DNA of 21,218 nucleotides from Pseudomonadota bacterium (GTDB lineage Bacteria > Pseudomonadota > Alphaproteobacteria > Acetobacterales > Acetobacteraceae), in contig JAKBCB010000011.1 of the NCBI GenBank assembly GCA_021808185.1, positions 1 through 21,218 on the forward strand. Direction: 5' to 3'. A program made the position numbers and the translations under genes. Below the pieces are notes generated by a model that ran no database searches, was not told the DNA's origin, and was given only the letters and a program-made list of their open reading frames with translations. Shown here in pieces: positions 6,612-14,221 of this stretch (the first letter of the stretch is position 1; every line of letters starts with the position of its first letter).

Positions 6612-7164
6612 CCTGCCGCTTGCCCGCGCCGCCGGCCCGCTGTTCGCGCTCGACGGCGTCTGCCCGCGCATCGCGCCCGACGCCTTCGTGGCGCCCACCG
6701 CCGCAGTGATCGGCAATGTCGAGATCGGTGCGCAGAGCAGCGTCTGGTTCCACTGCGTGCTGCGCGGGGACAGCAACATCATCCGCGTGGGCAAGCGGGT
6801 GAACATCCAGGACGGCACGATCGTCCACGTCAACGCGGGCGACGAGTACGCCACCCTGATCGGCGACGACGTCACCATCGGCCACGCCGCCATCATCCAC
6901 GCCTGCACGTTGCACGACCGCGCCTTCGTCGCCATGGGCGCGACGGTGCTGGATGGCGCGGTGATCGAGGAGGGCGGCGTGCTGGCGGCCGGCGCGCTGC
7001 TCACGCCGGGCAAGCGCATCGGCCGCTTCGAATTGTGGCAGGGCTCGCCGGCCAAGCTGGTGCGCGTGCTCTCGCCCGAGGAGCGCGCGCAGAAATTCGA
7101 CGGTACGGCGCCGCACTACGCCGAGCTTGCCGGCCGCTTCCTGCGGGGTTTGTCGCCGGTGTAG
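6604..7164 (+). CDS. Gamma-carbonic-anhydrase-like hexapeptide-repeat protein (YrdA/CaiE family)
   Basis: The 186-residue protein is a left-handed beta-helix trimer of the gamma-carbonic-anhydrase group. Hexapeptide repeats run from about residue 24 to 150. Three histidines match the zinc site: H75 in VHVNAG, and H94 and H99 in IGHAAIIHA. The acidic loop of the classical archaeal Cam enzyme is absent, as in YrdA-type members, so carbonic anhydrase activity is plausible but not assured. The C-terminal WQGSPAKLVRVLS segment is typical of the family. The ATG at 6604 lies inside the end of argC, indicating translational coupling. Its operon partner uses a pathway that later consumes bicarbonate through carbamoyl phosphate, so a supply role is possible; this is inference. 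Confidence 0.9.
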   Translation: MHDLPLARAAGPLFALDGVCPRIAPDAFVAPTAAVIGNVEIGAQSSVWFHCVLRGDSNIIRVGKRVNIQDGTIVHVNAGDEYATLIGDDVTIGHAAIIHACTLHDRAFVAMGATVLDGAVIEEGGVLAAGALLTPGKRIGRFELWQGSPAKLVRVLSPEERAQKFDGTAPHYAELAGRFLRGLSPV

Positions 7165-7175
7165 CGGCGGGCGGC

Positions 7176-7985
7176 TCAGCCGCGCTCGGCCTGCCGCAGC
7201 GTCACCAGATCGGCGCCCACCGCGCGCATGCCGCCGGAGGCGACGGCCACGCGGAACAGCGTCGGGTCCGGGATCACATAGCCTTGCCGCCGCGCCGAGA
7301 GGATCGTGCGCTCGGACGCCCCGCTCGATGCGAGTTTGCGGCGGAGCTTCAACACCAGCTGGTCCACGCTGCGGTCGTCCGGATGCAGCGGCCGCTTCAG
7401 GGCCACGCGCCCGAGCCAATCGCGCGAGACCGGCGCGCCGTCCGCGTCCAGCAGGGTTTCCAGGGCGGTGAACTCGGCTTCGCTCAACGCGGTCTGCCCG
7501 CCGCTCAGGCCGATCAGGCAGCGATGTGCCTGGTCCAGCACGATCTGTGTCGTCATGGGCGGCGCGGCCCGCATGTCGCGGCGCGTCAGGCGGCGATACA
7601 GCGCGCGGATGCGGGCGGCGAGTTCGCGCATCGGCACCGGCTTGACCAGATAATCGTCCGCACCCCGGTCCAGCCCATCGACACGCGCCGCCTCGTCGCC
7701 GTTGGCGGTCACCACGATCAGGCCGCAATCGCCCTCCCGCGCGAAGCGCTCGACCAGATCCAGGCCGTTCATGTCGGGCAGTTGCAGGTCCAGCAGCACG
7801 ATGTCCGGGCGGAAGCTGGCCTTGCGCTCCACCGCTTCCATACCGGTGCTGGCAAGCTCCACGACGATGCCGGACGAACGCAGCGACGCCGCCACCGCCG
7901 CCGCCACGGGCGCGATGTCCTCGACAATCAGCACCCGCGGCAGCATCAGCGTGTCGGCGGGTTGGTAGAGTGTGGTCGTATCCAT
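7176..7985 (-). CDS. OmpR/PhoB-type two-component response regulator, orphan
   Basis: The 269-residue protein has an N-terminal receiver domain (about 16-130) and a winged-helix DNA-binding domain (about 145-230). The phosphorylation pocket is intact: E22 and D23, phospho-acceptor D66 in VLLDLQLPD, T93, and K115 in LVKPVP. The recognition-helix and wing region reads RSVDQLVLKLRRKL through SARRQGYVI. After the wing there is an unusual tail of about 35 residues with no known motif. ATG 7985 is preceded by GGGACGGA, a good ribosome site; ATG 7946 is a shorter alternative. No histidine kinase lies next to it, so the signal is unknown. The AT-rich leader region holds repeats that may be its own binding site. 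Confidence 0.9.
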   Translation of the reverse strand: MDTTTLYQPADTLMLPRVLIVEDIAPVAAAVAASLRSSGIVVELASTGMEAVERKASFRPDIVLLDLQLPDMNGLDLVERFAREGDCGLIVVTANGDEAARVDGLDRGADDYLVKPVPMRELAARIRALYRRLTRRDMRAAPPMTTQIVLDQAHRCLIGLSGGQTALSEAEFTALETLLDADGAPVSRDWLGRVALKRPLHPDDRSVDQLVLKLRRKLASSGASERTILSARRQGYVIPDPTLFRVAVASGGMRAVGADLVTLRQAERG

Positions 7986-8000
7986 TCCGTCCCGACGATG

Positions 8001-8062
8001 CCGCGATCACGCGGCAAATTCAATCCGACAAATTAACAGAGAGAGATTGTATCTTACAAATC
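8001..8062 (-). promoter_or_regulatory. AT-rich leader of the response regulator with repeated CAAAT motifs
   Basis: The region upstream of the response regulator start is AT-rich compared with its surroundings. It contains direct repeats CAAATT at 8015-8020 and 8029-8034, a related ACAAAT at 8056-8061, and a dyad GATTGTA/TACAAATC (8045-8051, 8055-8062). A CCGCG-ATCA-CGCGG hairpin (8001-8014) lies near the start codon. OmpR-class regulators commonly bind direct repeats in their own promoters, so autoregulation is possible. No confident -35/-10 pair was found. Confidence 0.35.
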
Positions 8063-8087
8063 GCTTTCAATGACCGCGCCGAAACTC

Positions 8088-8103
8088 CGCGAGGCCGCTC
8101 GCG
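8088..8103 (-). terminator. Short hairpin after ligA
   Basis: CGCGAG and CTCGCG form a 6-bp stem with a 4-base loop, starting six bases after the ligA stop. In the minus direction it is followed by GAGTTTC, only a minimal T-run. It may terminate the long cell-division/repair transcript weakly. Confidence 0.35.
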
Positions 8104-8109
8104 CGCGGT

Positions 8110-10170
8110 TCAGACGCCGGCCAGCGCGCGCCACTGCGCCTCGGTGGCGATGCGGACACCGAGTTCGGCCGCTTTTTTCGCTTTCGACCCGGCGTCTTCC
8201 CCCACGACCACGAGGTCGGTACGCTTCGAGACGCTGTCGCTGACCTTGGCCCCCAGGCGTTCGGCCAGGGCCTTCGCCTCCGGCCGGGTCATCGTCGTCA
8301 GCGTGCCGGTGAACACGATCGACTTGCCGGCCAGCACGCCTTCCGCCGCCGCGGGCACCACCGCGTCCTCGATCGTCAGCAGCCTGTTCAATTCGTCGAG
8401 GGTGGCGATGTTGCGCGGCTCGGCGAAGAACTCCGCCAGTTCCTCGGCGATGGCCGGGCCGATGCCGACGATGCTGGACAGGTCGATGCGCGCGTCCGAG
8501 CCGATGGCGACAGCAGCCTTCATCTGGTCTCGCCAGTTGCCGAAGCTGCCGTAATGGCGCGCCAGAAGCTTGGCGTTGGCTTCGCCGATTCGCCTGATGC
8601 CAAGCGCATAGATGAAGCGCGAAAGCGCAATGGTCCGCCGGGCCTCGATCGCGCGCGAAAGGTTGCGCGCCGAGGTCTCGCCCCAGCCTTCGCGCGCGGC
8701 GATCTCCTGTTCATGGTCGGGCACCGCGAATATGTCGGCGGGCCCCCGCAGCAGGCCGGCGGCGATGAATTCGCGCACCGTCTTATCGCCCAGTCCTTCG
8801 ATGTCGAACGCGGCGCGCGAGACGAAATGCACCAGCCGTTCCTCGGCCTGTGCCGCACAGGTCAGGCCGCCGGTGCAGCGGCGCACCACCTCGCCCGGCG
8901 GACGCAAGGCGGCGCTGCCGCACACCGGGCATGTGTCGGGAAACACATAGGCGACCGAGTCGGGCGGCCGCTTCTCCAGCACCACGGAGACGATCTGCGG
9001 AATCACGTCGCCCGCGCGTTGCAGCACCACGGTGTCGCCAACGCGCACATCCTTGCGGGCGATCTCGTCCTCGTTGTGCAGCGTCGCGCGCGTCACCAGC
9101 ACGCCGCCGACATTGACCGGTTGCAACTGCGCCACCGGCGTCAGCGCCCCGGTGCGGCCGACCTGGATCGCGATGTCCTGCAACAGCGTGGTTGCCTGCT
9201 CGGCCGGAAATTTCCAGGCGATCGCCCAGCGCGGCTCGCGCCCGACATAGCCGAGCCGCTCCTGCAACCCCAGGTCATCGACTTTATAGACCACACCATC
9301 AATGTCGTAGGCGAGGCCGGCGCGCGCGGCGCCGATCCCGGCCTGGAACGCGGCCGCCTCGGCTTCGCTCGCGAGATGGCGGGAAAGGGGATTGACCTGG
9401 AATCCCCAGGCGCTCAGGCGGGCCAGATACTCCCAATGCGTCTCGGCCACGCGCGCGCTGCTGTGCCCCATGGCGTAGGCGAACAGCGACAGCCGCCGCC
9501 CGGCGGTGATGCGTGCGTCGAGTTGCCGCAGGCTGCCGGCGGCGGCGTTGCGCGGGTTGGCGAACAGCTTCTGGCCCGCCGCTTCCTGCGCCTCGTTCAG
9601 CGCCAGGAAGTCGGCCTTGGTCATGAACACCTCGCCGCGAATCTCGATTCGCGCCGGCGCGCTGCCGTGCAGCCGCGCCGGTACCGAGGCGATGGTGCGC
9701 AGATTGGCGGTGACATCCTCGCCCTCGGCCCCGTCGCCGCGCGTCGCGCCGCGCACGAGCACGCCGTCCTCGTAGGTCAGGCTGATCGACAGCCCGTCGA
9801 TCTTCGGTTCGGCCACGAAGGCGAGTGCCTCCTTCAGCCCGAGAAACCGCCGCGCGCGCTCGCAGAACTCGGCGAAATCCTCCGCGCCGAAGGCGTTGCC
9901 GAGCGAGAGCATCGGCACGATGTGCGCAACCTTGGCGAACCCGCCCGATGGCGCGCCGCCCACCCGCCGGCCCGGTGAATCGGCACGCACCAGATGCGGG
10001 AAGCGTGCTTCGATCTCCGCGTTGCGCCGGCGCAGCGCGTCGTATGCGGCGTCCGTGATCTCCGGCGCGTCGTGCTCGTGATAGGCGCGGTCGGCGGCCG
10101 CGATCTCCGCCGCCAGCCGGGCGAGTTCGGCGGCGGCGTCGGCCTCGGACAGGTCGGCCGGGGGCCTCAT
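8110..10170 (-). CDS. ligA: NAD-dependent DNA ligase
   Basis: LigA seals nicks in duplex DNA using NAD, during replication and repair. The 686-residue protein has the full architecture. The Ia domain includes YHEHDAPEITDAAYDAL (30-46). The adenylation domain has the active-site lysine K123 in KIDG (123-126) and RGDGAEGEDVTANL (144-157). An OB fold follows, including IQVGRTGALTPVA (335-347). A four-cysteine zinc site is at C414, C417, C432 and C438. Helix-hairpin-helix repeats span about 445-605, and a C-terminal BRCT domain spans about 609-686. ATG 10170 begins just before the conserved N-terminal helix. It is the last gene of the right-hand minus-strand block, separated from recN by a hairpin cluster, so it may have its own promoter or rely on read-through. 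Confidence 0.98.
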   Translation of the reverse strand: MRPPADLSEADAAAELARLAAEIAAADRAYHEHDAPEITDAAYDALRRRNAEIEARFPHLVRADSPGRRVGGAPSGGFAKVAHIVPMLSLGNAFGAEDFAEFCERARRFLGLKEALAFVAEPKIDGLSISLTYEDGVLVRGATRGDGAEGEDVTANLRTIASVPARLHGSAPARIEIRGEVFMTKADFLALNEAQEAAGQKLFANPRNAAAGSLRQLDARITAGRRLSLFAYAMGHSSARVAETHWEYLARLSAWGFQVNPLSRHLASEAEAAAFQAGIGAARAGLAYDIDGVVYKVDDLGLQERLGYVGREPRWAIAWKFPAEQATTLLQDIAIQVGRTGALTPVAQLQPVNVGGVLVTRATLHNEDEIARKDVRVGDTVVLQRAGDVIPQIVSVVLEKRPPDSVAYVFPDTCPVCGSAALRPPGEVVRRCTGGLTCAAQAEERLVHFVSRAAFDIEGLGDKTVREFIAAGLLRGPADIFAVPDHEQEIAAREGWGETSARNLSRAIEARRTIALSRFIYALGIRRIGEANAKLLARHYGSFGNWRDQMKAAVAIGSDARIDLSSIVGIGPAIAEELAEFFAEPRNIATLDELNRLLTIEDAVVPAAAEGVLAGKSIVFTGTLTTMTRPEAKALAERLGAKVSDSVSKRTDLVVVGEDAGSKAKKAAELGVRIATEAQWRALAGV

Positions 10171-10182
10171 CGGCGAGCAAGG

Positions 10183-10289
10183 CGAGGGGCGCCGCCCCTC
10201 GACCCCGTCAAGGGCAGCGCCCTTGGAACCCCGAACGAATGGATTGCAAAGGCACTGCCTTTGCTGGGGTCCAGGGGCAAAGCCCCTGG
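10183..10289. repeat. Cluster of four palindromic hairpins (REP/BIME-like) between recN and ligA
   Basis: Four hairpins follow each other with near-identical geometry of 7-8-bp arms and 3-base loops: 10183-10201 (CGAGGGGC/GCCCCTCG), 10209-10225 (CAAGGGC/GCCCTTG), 10246-10264 (GCAAAGGC/GCCTTTGC) and 10271-10289 (CCAGGGGC/GCCCCTGG). The third is framed by GGAACCCC (10225-10232) and GGGGTCC (10266-10272), which can pair with one bulge into an outer stem. Similar mosaics are, to my recollection, dispersed in Acetobacteraceae chromosomes; that is not testable here. They fill most of the 130-base gap after the recN stop. Confidence 0.7.
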
Positions 10290-10300
10290 CCTTGCCTGTC

Positions 10301-11980
10301 TCACGCCGCCCCCAACAAACTATCGGCCGCCGCCCGCGCCGCCTCGGTCACCGTCTCGCCGGCCAGCATGCGCGCGATCTCCTCCCGCCGCGCGCCGCCG
10401 TCCAGCGGGTCCACGCGAGTTTCGGCGCGCCCCTTGCCCGCCGACTTGGCCACCAGCAGATGCGCCACGCCGCGCGCCGCGACCTGCGGGCTGTGCGTGA
10501 CCAGCAGCACCTGCACCTGCTCGGCCACGCGCGCGAGGCGTTCGCCCACGGCGGCGGCGGTCGCGCCGCCAATGCCGGAATCGACCTCGTCGAACACCAT
10601 GGTCGGCACCGGCGACGACCCCGCCAGCACCACCTTCAGCGCCAGCAGCAGGCGGGACAATTCGCCGCCGGACGCCACGCGGCCGAGCGGACCCGGCTCC
10701 TGCCCCGGGTTGGTGGCGATCAGGAAGCGCACTGCGTCCGCACCCTGCGGCCCCCAGTCGGCCTCGGGCAGCGGGGCGATGTCGGTGACGAAGCGGGCGC
10801 GGTCCAGCTTCAGCGGCGGCAACTCGCGCGCGATGGCGCGGTCCAGCCGCGCGGCCGAGTCGCGGCGGCTTTGCGACAGCTCGGCACAGGCGGCGGCATA
10901 GTCCGCGCGCGCGGCGGCGGCGGCGCGGTGCAGGCCCGCGATCTCCGCCTCGCCCGTTTCCAGCGCCACCAGCCGGCCGCGCAGGCTTGCCAGCAGATCG
11001 GGCAATTCGGCGACCGCGACGCCATGCTTGCGCGCGGCGGCGCGCAGCGCGAACAGCCGTTCCTCGGTGCGCTCCAGCAGGCGCGGATCGGCCTGCGCCG
11101 AGTCGGCGAGGCGGGAGAGCAGGGTTTCCGCCTCCGCCAGCGCGGTTTCCGCCTGTTCCAGCAGCGTCAGCACGGGGGCGGCGGGTCCGTCGCCATCCGG
11201 CCCGATCAGCCGTTGCAGCGCGCGCCCGGCCGCGCGCAGGGCGGCGGCGGGGCTGCTGCTCCGACGATCGCGCGGGGTGAGTTCCGACAGCGCCGAGGCG
11301 AACGCCTCCGCCCGCTTCTCGCCCTGTTGCAGCGCCTGCCGCTCGGCGGCCAGCGCGTCCTCCTCGCCCGGCTGCGGCGCCAGTGCCGAGAGTTCCTCGA
11401 CGGCGTGGCGCAGGAAGTCCTGGTCGCGCTGCGCCGCCTCGATGGCGGCCTGGGCGTCGGCCAGCGCCTGTGCCGCCTCTCGCCACGCGCGATGGCGGGC
11501 GGCGACCGTGTCGCGCAGCGGCTGCGATACCCCGAAGGCGTCGAGCAGGGCGGCGTGGCCGGACGGGTCCGCGAGTCCCATCTGGTCGTGCTGGCCCTGC
11601 ACCTCCACCAGCAGCGAGCCCACGCGGCGCAGCAGCGCGGCCCCCACCGGCGAATCGTTGGCGAACGCGCGGGAGCGGCCATCGCGCGCCAGCACGCGGC
11701 GCAGCACGATCTCGTCCTCGGCCTCGATCCCCTGTTCGGCCAGCAGCGCGAAGGCGGGATGCTCCGGCGGGGGCGCGAACACGGCGGCGACGCTGGCCTG
11801 TTCGGCGCCCGCGCGCACCAGCCCCGACTCGGCGCGCGCGCCCAGCGCCAGCCCCAGGCTGTCGAGCAGGATGGATTTGCCGGCGCCCGTCTCGCCGGTC
11901 AGCACCGTCAAGCCCGGGCCGAAGCCGAGATCGAGCCGCTCGATCAGCACCACGTCGCGGATCGAGATCGCGGTCAGCAT
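10301..11980 (-). CDS. recN: DNA repair protein RecN (SMC-like ATPase)
   Basis: RecN is an SMC-related ATPase that acts at double-strand breaks with RecA. The 559-residue protein has an N-terminal Walker A, GETGAGKS (29-36), and EVQGQHDQ (126-133), a RecN hallmark. Coiled-coil arms span about 155-390 and are rich in Ala, Glu, Arg and Leu. The ABC signature is ASGGELSRLLLALK (436-449), and Walker B lies in MVFDEVDSGIGG (461-472), followed by VTHSPQVAA (494-502). Length is normal. The ATG at 11980 starts MLTAISIRDVVLIERLDL, the expected N-terminus, 22 bases after the bamD stop, so bamD and recN are probably co-transcribed. No LexA box was identified in that short gap. Confidence 0.97.
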   Translation of the reverse strand: MLTAISIRDVVLIERLDLGFGPGLTVLTGETGAGKSILLDSLGLALGARAESGLVRAGAEQASVAAVFAPPPEHPAFALLAEQGIEAEDEIVLRRVLARDGRSRAFANDSPVGAALLRRVGSLLVEVQGQHDQMGLADPSGHAALLDAFGVSQPLRDTVAARHRAWREAAQALADAQAAIEAAQRDQDFLRHAVEELSALAPQPGEEDALAAERQALQQGEKRAEAFASALSELTPRDRRSSSPAAALRAAGRALQRLIGPDGDGPAAPVLTLLEQAETALAEAETLLSRLADSAQADPRLLERTEERLFALRAAARKHGVAVAELPDLLASLRGRLVALETGEAEIAGLHRAAAAARADYAAACAELSQSRRDSAARLDRAIARELPPLKLDRARFVTDIAPLPEADWGPQGADAVRFLIATNPGQEPGPLGRVASGGELSRLLLALKVVLAGSSPVPTMVFDEVDSGIGGATAAAVGERLARVAEQVQVLLVTHSPQVAARGVAHLLVAKSAGKGRAETRVDPLDGGARREEIARMLAGETVTEAARAAADSLLGAA

Positions 11981-12002
11981 GGCGCGCGGGCGGCCCGGTG
12001 CT

Positions 12003-12872
12003 TCAGAAGATCCAGCCGAAGGCGCGGCTGAAGAAGCCCGGGGGCTCGGCCTTGCCGGCGGAATCCACGGGCGTTGCCTTGAGCTGGCCGTCCGCGATCA
12101 ACTGGTTGTAACTGTCCACGTACCACTCGCTGCCGGGGTAGTTGTGGCCGAGCACGGCGGCCGTCTTGCGCGCCTGATCGGGCAGCCCGAGGATCAGATA
12201 GATCTCGGTCAGCCGGTGCAGCGCCTCCGGGACATGGTTGGTGGTCTGGTATTCGTCCACCACTTTCTGGAAGCGCCCGATGGCGGCGGTGTACAGGTGC
12301 TGGCTTTCGTACCAGCGCCCGACCTCCATTTCCTTGCCGGCGAGATGGTCGCGCGCGAGGTCGATCTTCAGGCGCGCGTCGCGGCCATAGGCGCTGTCCG
12401 GGAAGCGGTTCACCACTTCCTGCAACGCGGCCATCGCATCCTGCGTGCCTTTCTGGTCGCGTGCGATATCGGCAATCTGTTCATAATAGCACAGGGCGCG
12501 CAGATAATAGGCATAGGCGATGTCGCGGTGCGCCGGGTGCAACTGGATGAAGCGGTCAAGCGTGCCGGACGCGTCGGTGTACTTATTTTGCAGGTAATCG
12601 CTGTAGGCCTGCATGAGCTGCGCGCTCACCGCCCAGGACGAATAAGGATAGTACTGCTCGACATTGTCGAACTGCTTGACGGCAATCGGATATTTTTTGG
12701 CCGCCAGGGCATCGACGCCGCGATTGTACAGCGTCTCAACCGGCACGGTGGAGGGGTCCTCCTTGGTGTCGGGCGTGTCGCTGCTGCCAAAAAGCGAATC
12801 GATGGTAGAGCACCCACCCAACACGAGCAGGCAGGCGAGTGCCATGAGGCGAAGAGACTGCAATGCTATCAC
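12003..12872 (-). CDS. bamD: Outer membrane assembly lipoprotein BamD
   Basis: BamD is an essential lipoprotein of the BAM complex that inserts beta-barrel proteins into the outer membrane. Counting from a GTG at 12872, the protein has 289 residues. It has a lipoprotein signal with lipobox LVLGGC and acylated C21, followed by tetratricopeptide-like repeats: LYNRGVDALAAKKYPIAVKQFDNV (48-71), the LMQAYSDYLQNKYTDA region (86-101), and further ones to about 245. The segment LHPAHRDIAYAYYLRALCYYEQI is typical of BamD. The start is uncertain. GTG 12872 gives a signal with R8 and fits the predicted promoter; ATG 12845 would leave an n-region without a positive charge. A longer in-frame ATG start upstream is unlikely because it lies before the promoter. 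Confidence 0.93.
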   Translation of the reverse strand: MIALQSLRLMALACLLVLGGCSTIDSLFGSSDTPDTKEDPSTVPVETLYNRGVDALAAKKYPIAVKQFDNVEQYYPYSSWAVSAQLMQAYSDYLQNKYTDASGTLDRFIQLHPAHRDIAYAYYLRALCYYEQIADIARDQKGTQDAMAALQEVVNRFPDSAYGRDARLKIDLARDHLAGKEMEVGRWYESQHLYTAAIGRFQKVVDEYQTTNHVPEALHRLTEIYLILGLPDQARKTAAVLGHNYPGSEWYVDSYNQLIADGQLKATPVDSAGKAEPPGFFSRAFGWIF

Positions 12873-12891
12873 CGGACAGTAGGAGCCCGGA

Positions 12892-12900
12892 CTTATAGCA
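12892..12900 (-). promoter_or_regulatory. Extended -10 promoter for bamD-recN
   Basis: Read on the minus strand, TGCTATAAG is a TGn-extended -10 element with a 5/6 match to TATAAT. Transcription would begin near 12885, about 13 bases before the GTG start of bamD. A hairpin-forming CGTCGCG/CGCGACG dyad (12901-12917) covers the -35 position, which has no good hexamer. Confidence 0.45.
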
Positions 12901-12936
12901 CGTCGCGCGGCGCGACGAAGCCCGGGGTGCGCATGC

Positions 12937-12996
12937 CGATCCATCGGAAATGTCGATGGAGATGGCGGGGTCTGGAGCGAGACGGCCGATGGATCG
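12937..12996. repeat. 11-bp inverted repeat in the lpxC-bamD spacer
   Basis: CGATCCATCGG (12937-12947) and CCGATGGATCG (12986-12996) are perfect reverse complements 38 bases apart. A nested stem TCCATCG/CGATGGA (12940-12946, 12954-12960) can form as an alternative. Together they make a switchable pair of hairpins just after the lpxC stop. There is no T-tract. Confidence 0.5.
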
Positions 12997-13017
12997 CGGC
13001 GGAGACTCGCCCGCTGG

Positions 13018-13992
13018 TCAGGCCACGGCCCGGGCGCGCTGGCGCACGCGCGGCGCCGGCAGGGCGACCGGCGCGGGGCGGGAGACCGCATCCGACGCCG
13101 GCAGGAACCGCCAGTTGGCGGCATCCGCGAACAGCGCCCGCAGCAGGCGGTTGTTCAGCGCGTGGCCGGTGCGGTGGCCCACGAAGCGGCCGCGCAGCGG
13201 CGCGCCGGCCAGGGCGAGGTCGCCCACCGCGTCCAGCAGCTTGTGGCGCACGAACTCGTCGCGCATGCGCAGGCCCGCCGGGTTCAACACCGTCGCGCCG
13301 TCCACCACCACGGCGTTGTCCAGGCTGCCGCCAAGGGCGAGGCCGGCGGCGCGCATCTGTTCCACTTCGCTCGCCATGGTGAAGGTGCGGGCGCGCGCCA
13401 GTTCCGTGCGGAAGGATTCCGGGGTGAGCCGGAGCGTCAGCGCCTGCCGGCCGATCGCGGCGGCGTCGAAGGCGATGGACATCGCCATGTCGAAGGCGAA
13501 CGGGAACGGCCGCAGTTCGGCAAACGCCTCGCCATGTTCGACCCGAACGGGGCGGAGCACTTCGATGGCGGGGATGAATTCGGCCTGCTCGACGATGCCG
13601 GCGCAGTCGATCAGGAACAGCGCGCTGGCCGAGGAGCCATCGTGGATCGGCACTTCCGGCCCATCCACCGCGACGATGGCGTTGTGAACGCCGGCGCCAG
13701 CGAGTGCGGCCATGACATGCTCGACCGTGGCGACCCGCGCCTCCGGCCGGCCGGGCAGGCCGAGCACGGTGCACAGGCGGGTGTCGATCACGTGGTCATA
13801 GCGCGCGGGAATATCGACGCCGAGATCGGTGCGGCGGAAGACGATGCCGGTGCCCACGGGCGCCGGCAGCAGGTCCAACTGGACGCGACGGCCGGAGTGC
13901 AGCCCGACGCCGACACACCCGATGGACGCCTTCAGCGTCCGTTGGATGGTGGGTGCGATATGCAGCGGCAGGCTGTGGGGCAGGCCGTCCAT
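13018..13992 (-). CDS. lpxC: UDP-3-O-acyl-N-acetylglucosamine deacetylase
   Basis: LpxC is the zinc deacetylase that commits UDP-GlcNAc derivatives to lipid A. The 324-residue protein shows the N-terminal TLKASIGCVGVGLHSG motif (19-34). The catalytic VEHVMAAL (90-97) holds E91 and zinc ligand H92. IHDGSSA lies at 116-122, and H250 and D254 in VRHKLLDAVGDLALAG (248-263) are the other zinc ligands. The catalytic histidine is H277 in GHALNN. A C-terminal Ala/Arg/Pro tail (about 300-324) exceeds the conserved fold. ATG 13992 gives the usual N-terminus, with ACGAGG upstream at a slightly long distance. It lies between ftsZ and bamD; the hairpin after ftsZ suggests at least partly separate expression. 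Confidence 0.97.
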   Translation of the reverse strand: MDGLPHSLPLHIAPTIQRTLKASIGCVGVGLHSGRRVQLDLLPAPVGTGIVFRRTDLGVDIPARYDHVIDTRLCTVLGLPGRPEARVATVEHVMAALAGAGVHNAIVAVDGPEVPIHDGSSASALFLIDCAGIVEQAEFIPAIEVLRPVRVEHGEAFAELRPFPFAFDMAMSIAFDAAAIGRQALTLRLTPESFRTELARARTFTMASEVEQMRAAGLALGGSLDNAVVVDGATVLNPAGLRMRDEFVRHKLLDAVGDLALAGAPLRGRFVGHRTGHALNNRLLRALFADAANWRFLPASDAVSRPAPVALPAPRVRQRARAVA

Positions 13993-14075
13993 GGGTGCTT
14001 GTGTGCCTCGTCATCTCTCGTCGCATGATCTGCGACGGTTCGAAGCTGCCAGCGCGCCGACCCCTTGGCGAGTCA

Positions 14076-14150
14076 AGCTTTATTTCCGAGTATTACCGGA
14101 TAAATCATTGAAAATAAAACAGATTGTGTCCCGCAAAAACGCCGAACCGA
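14076..14150 (-). promoter_or_regulatory. AT-rich probable promoter region of lpxC
   Basis: The ftsZ-lpxC gap of 229 bases contains an AT-rich segment at about 14076-14150, sharply unlike the surrounding GC-rich DNA. It includes TTTAT (14079-14083) and ATAAA (14100-14104), a 5-bp dyad with a 16-base spacer, and several A or T runs. Such islands usually mark promoters in GC-rich genomes. I could not assign a convincing -35/-10 pair. Confidence 0.4.
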
Positions 14151-14178
14151 GCGGGTTGTCACAGACCGGGCATACGAA

Positions 14179-14206
14179 CGCCCCCTTCCGTCGCCGGAAG
14201 GGGGCG
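14179..14206 (-). terminator. Hairpin after ftsZ
   Basis: A perfect 12-bp stem (CGCCCCCTTCCG 14179-14190, CGGAAGGGGGCG 14195-14206) has a GCGA tetraloop in the minus-strand transcript. It starts 15 bases after the ftsZ stop. The following TTCGTATG is a poor T-tract, so termination may be incomplete. Confidence 0.65.
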
Positions 14207-14221
14207 TGGTCGGCGGGGCGG

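Noticed and set aside
7170..7180. Bidirectional terminator between the gamma-carbonic-anhydrase-like gene and the response regulator
   Set aside because: Only a 4-bp CGGC/GCCG stem overlapping a stop codon, without a T-tract on either strand.
10183..10289. CRISPR array or tRNA in the hairpin cluster
   Set aside because: The units are not identical, spacers are 6-20 bases and there is no cloverleaf or CCA end.
10223..12031. 602-residue open frame on the plus strand opposite recN
   Set aside because: It is the antisense of a clear RecN; such long shadows are expected when third positions are G or C. The translation is low-complexity Arg/Gln/Gly with no motif.
11028..13382. 784-residue plus-strand open frame across recN, bamD and lpxC
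   Set aside because: It runs antisense through three genes with strong family motifs. Its Ser/Ala/Arg-rich translation shows no domain.
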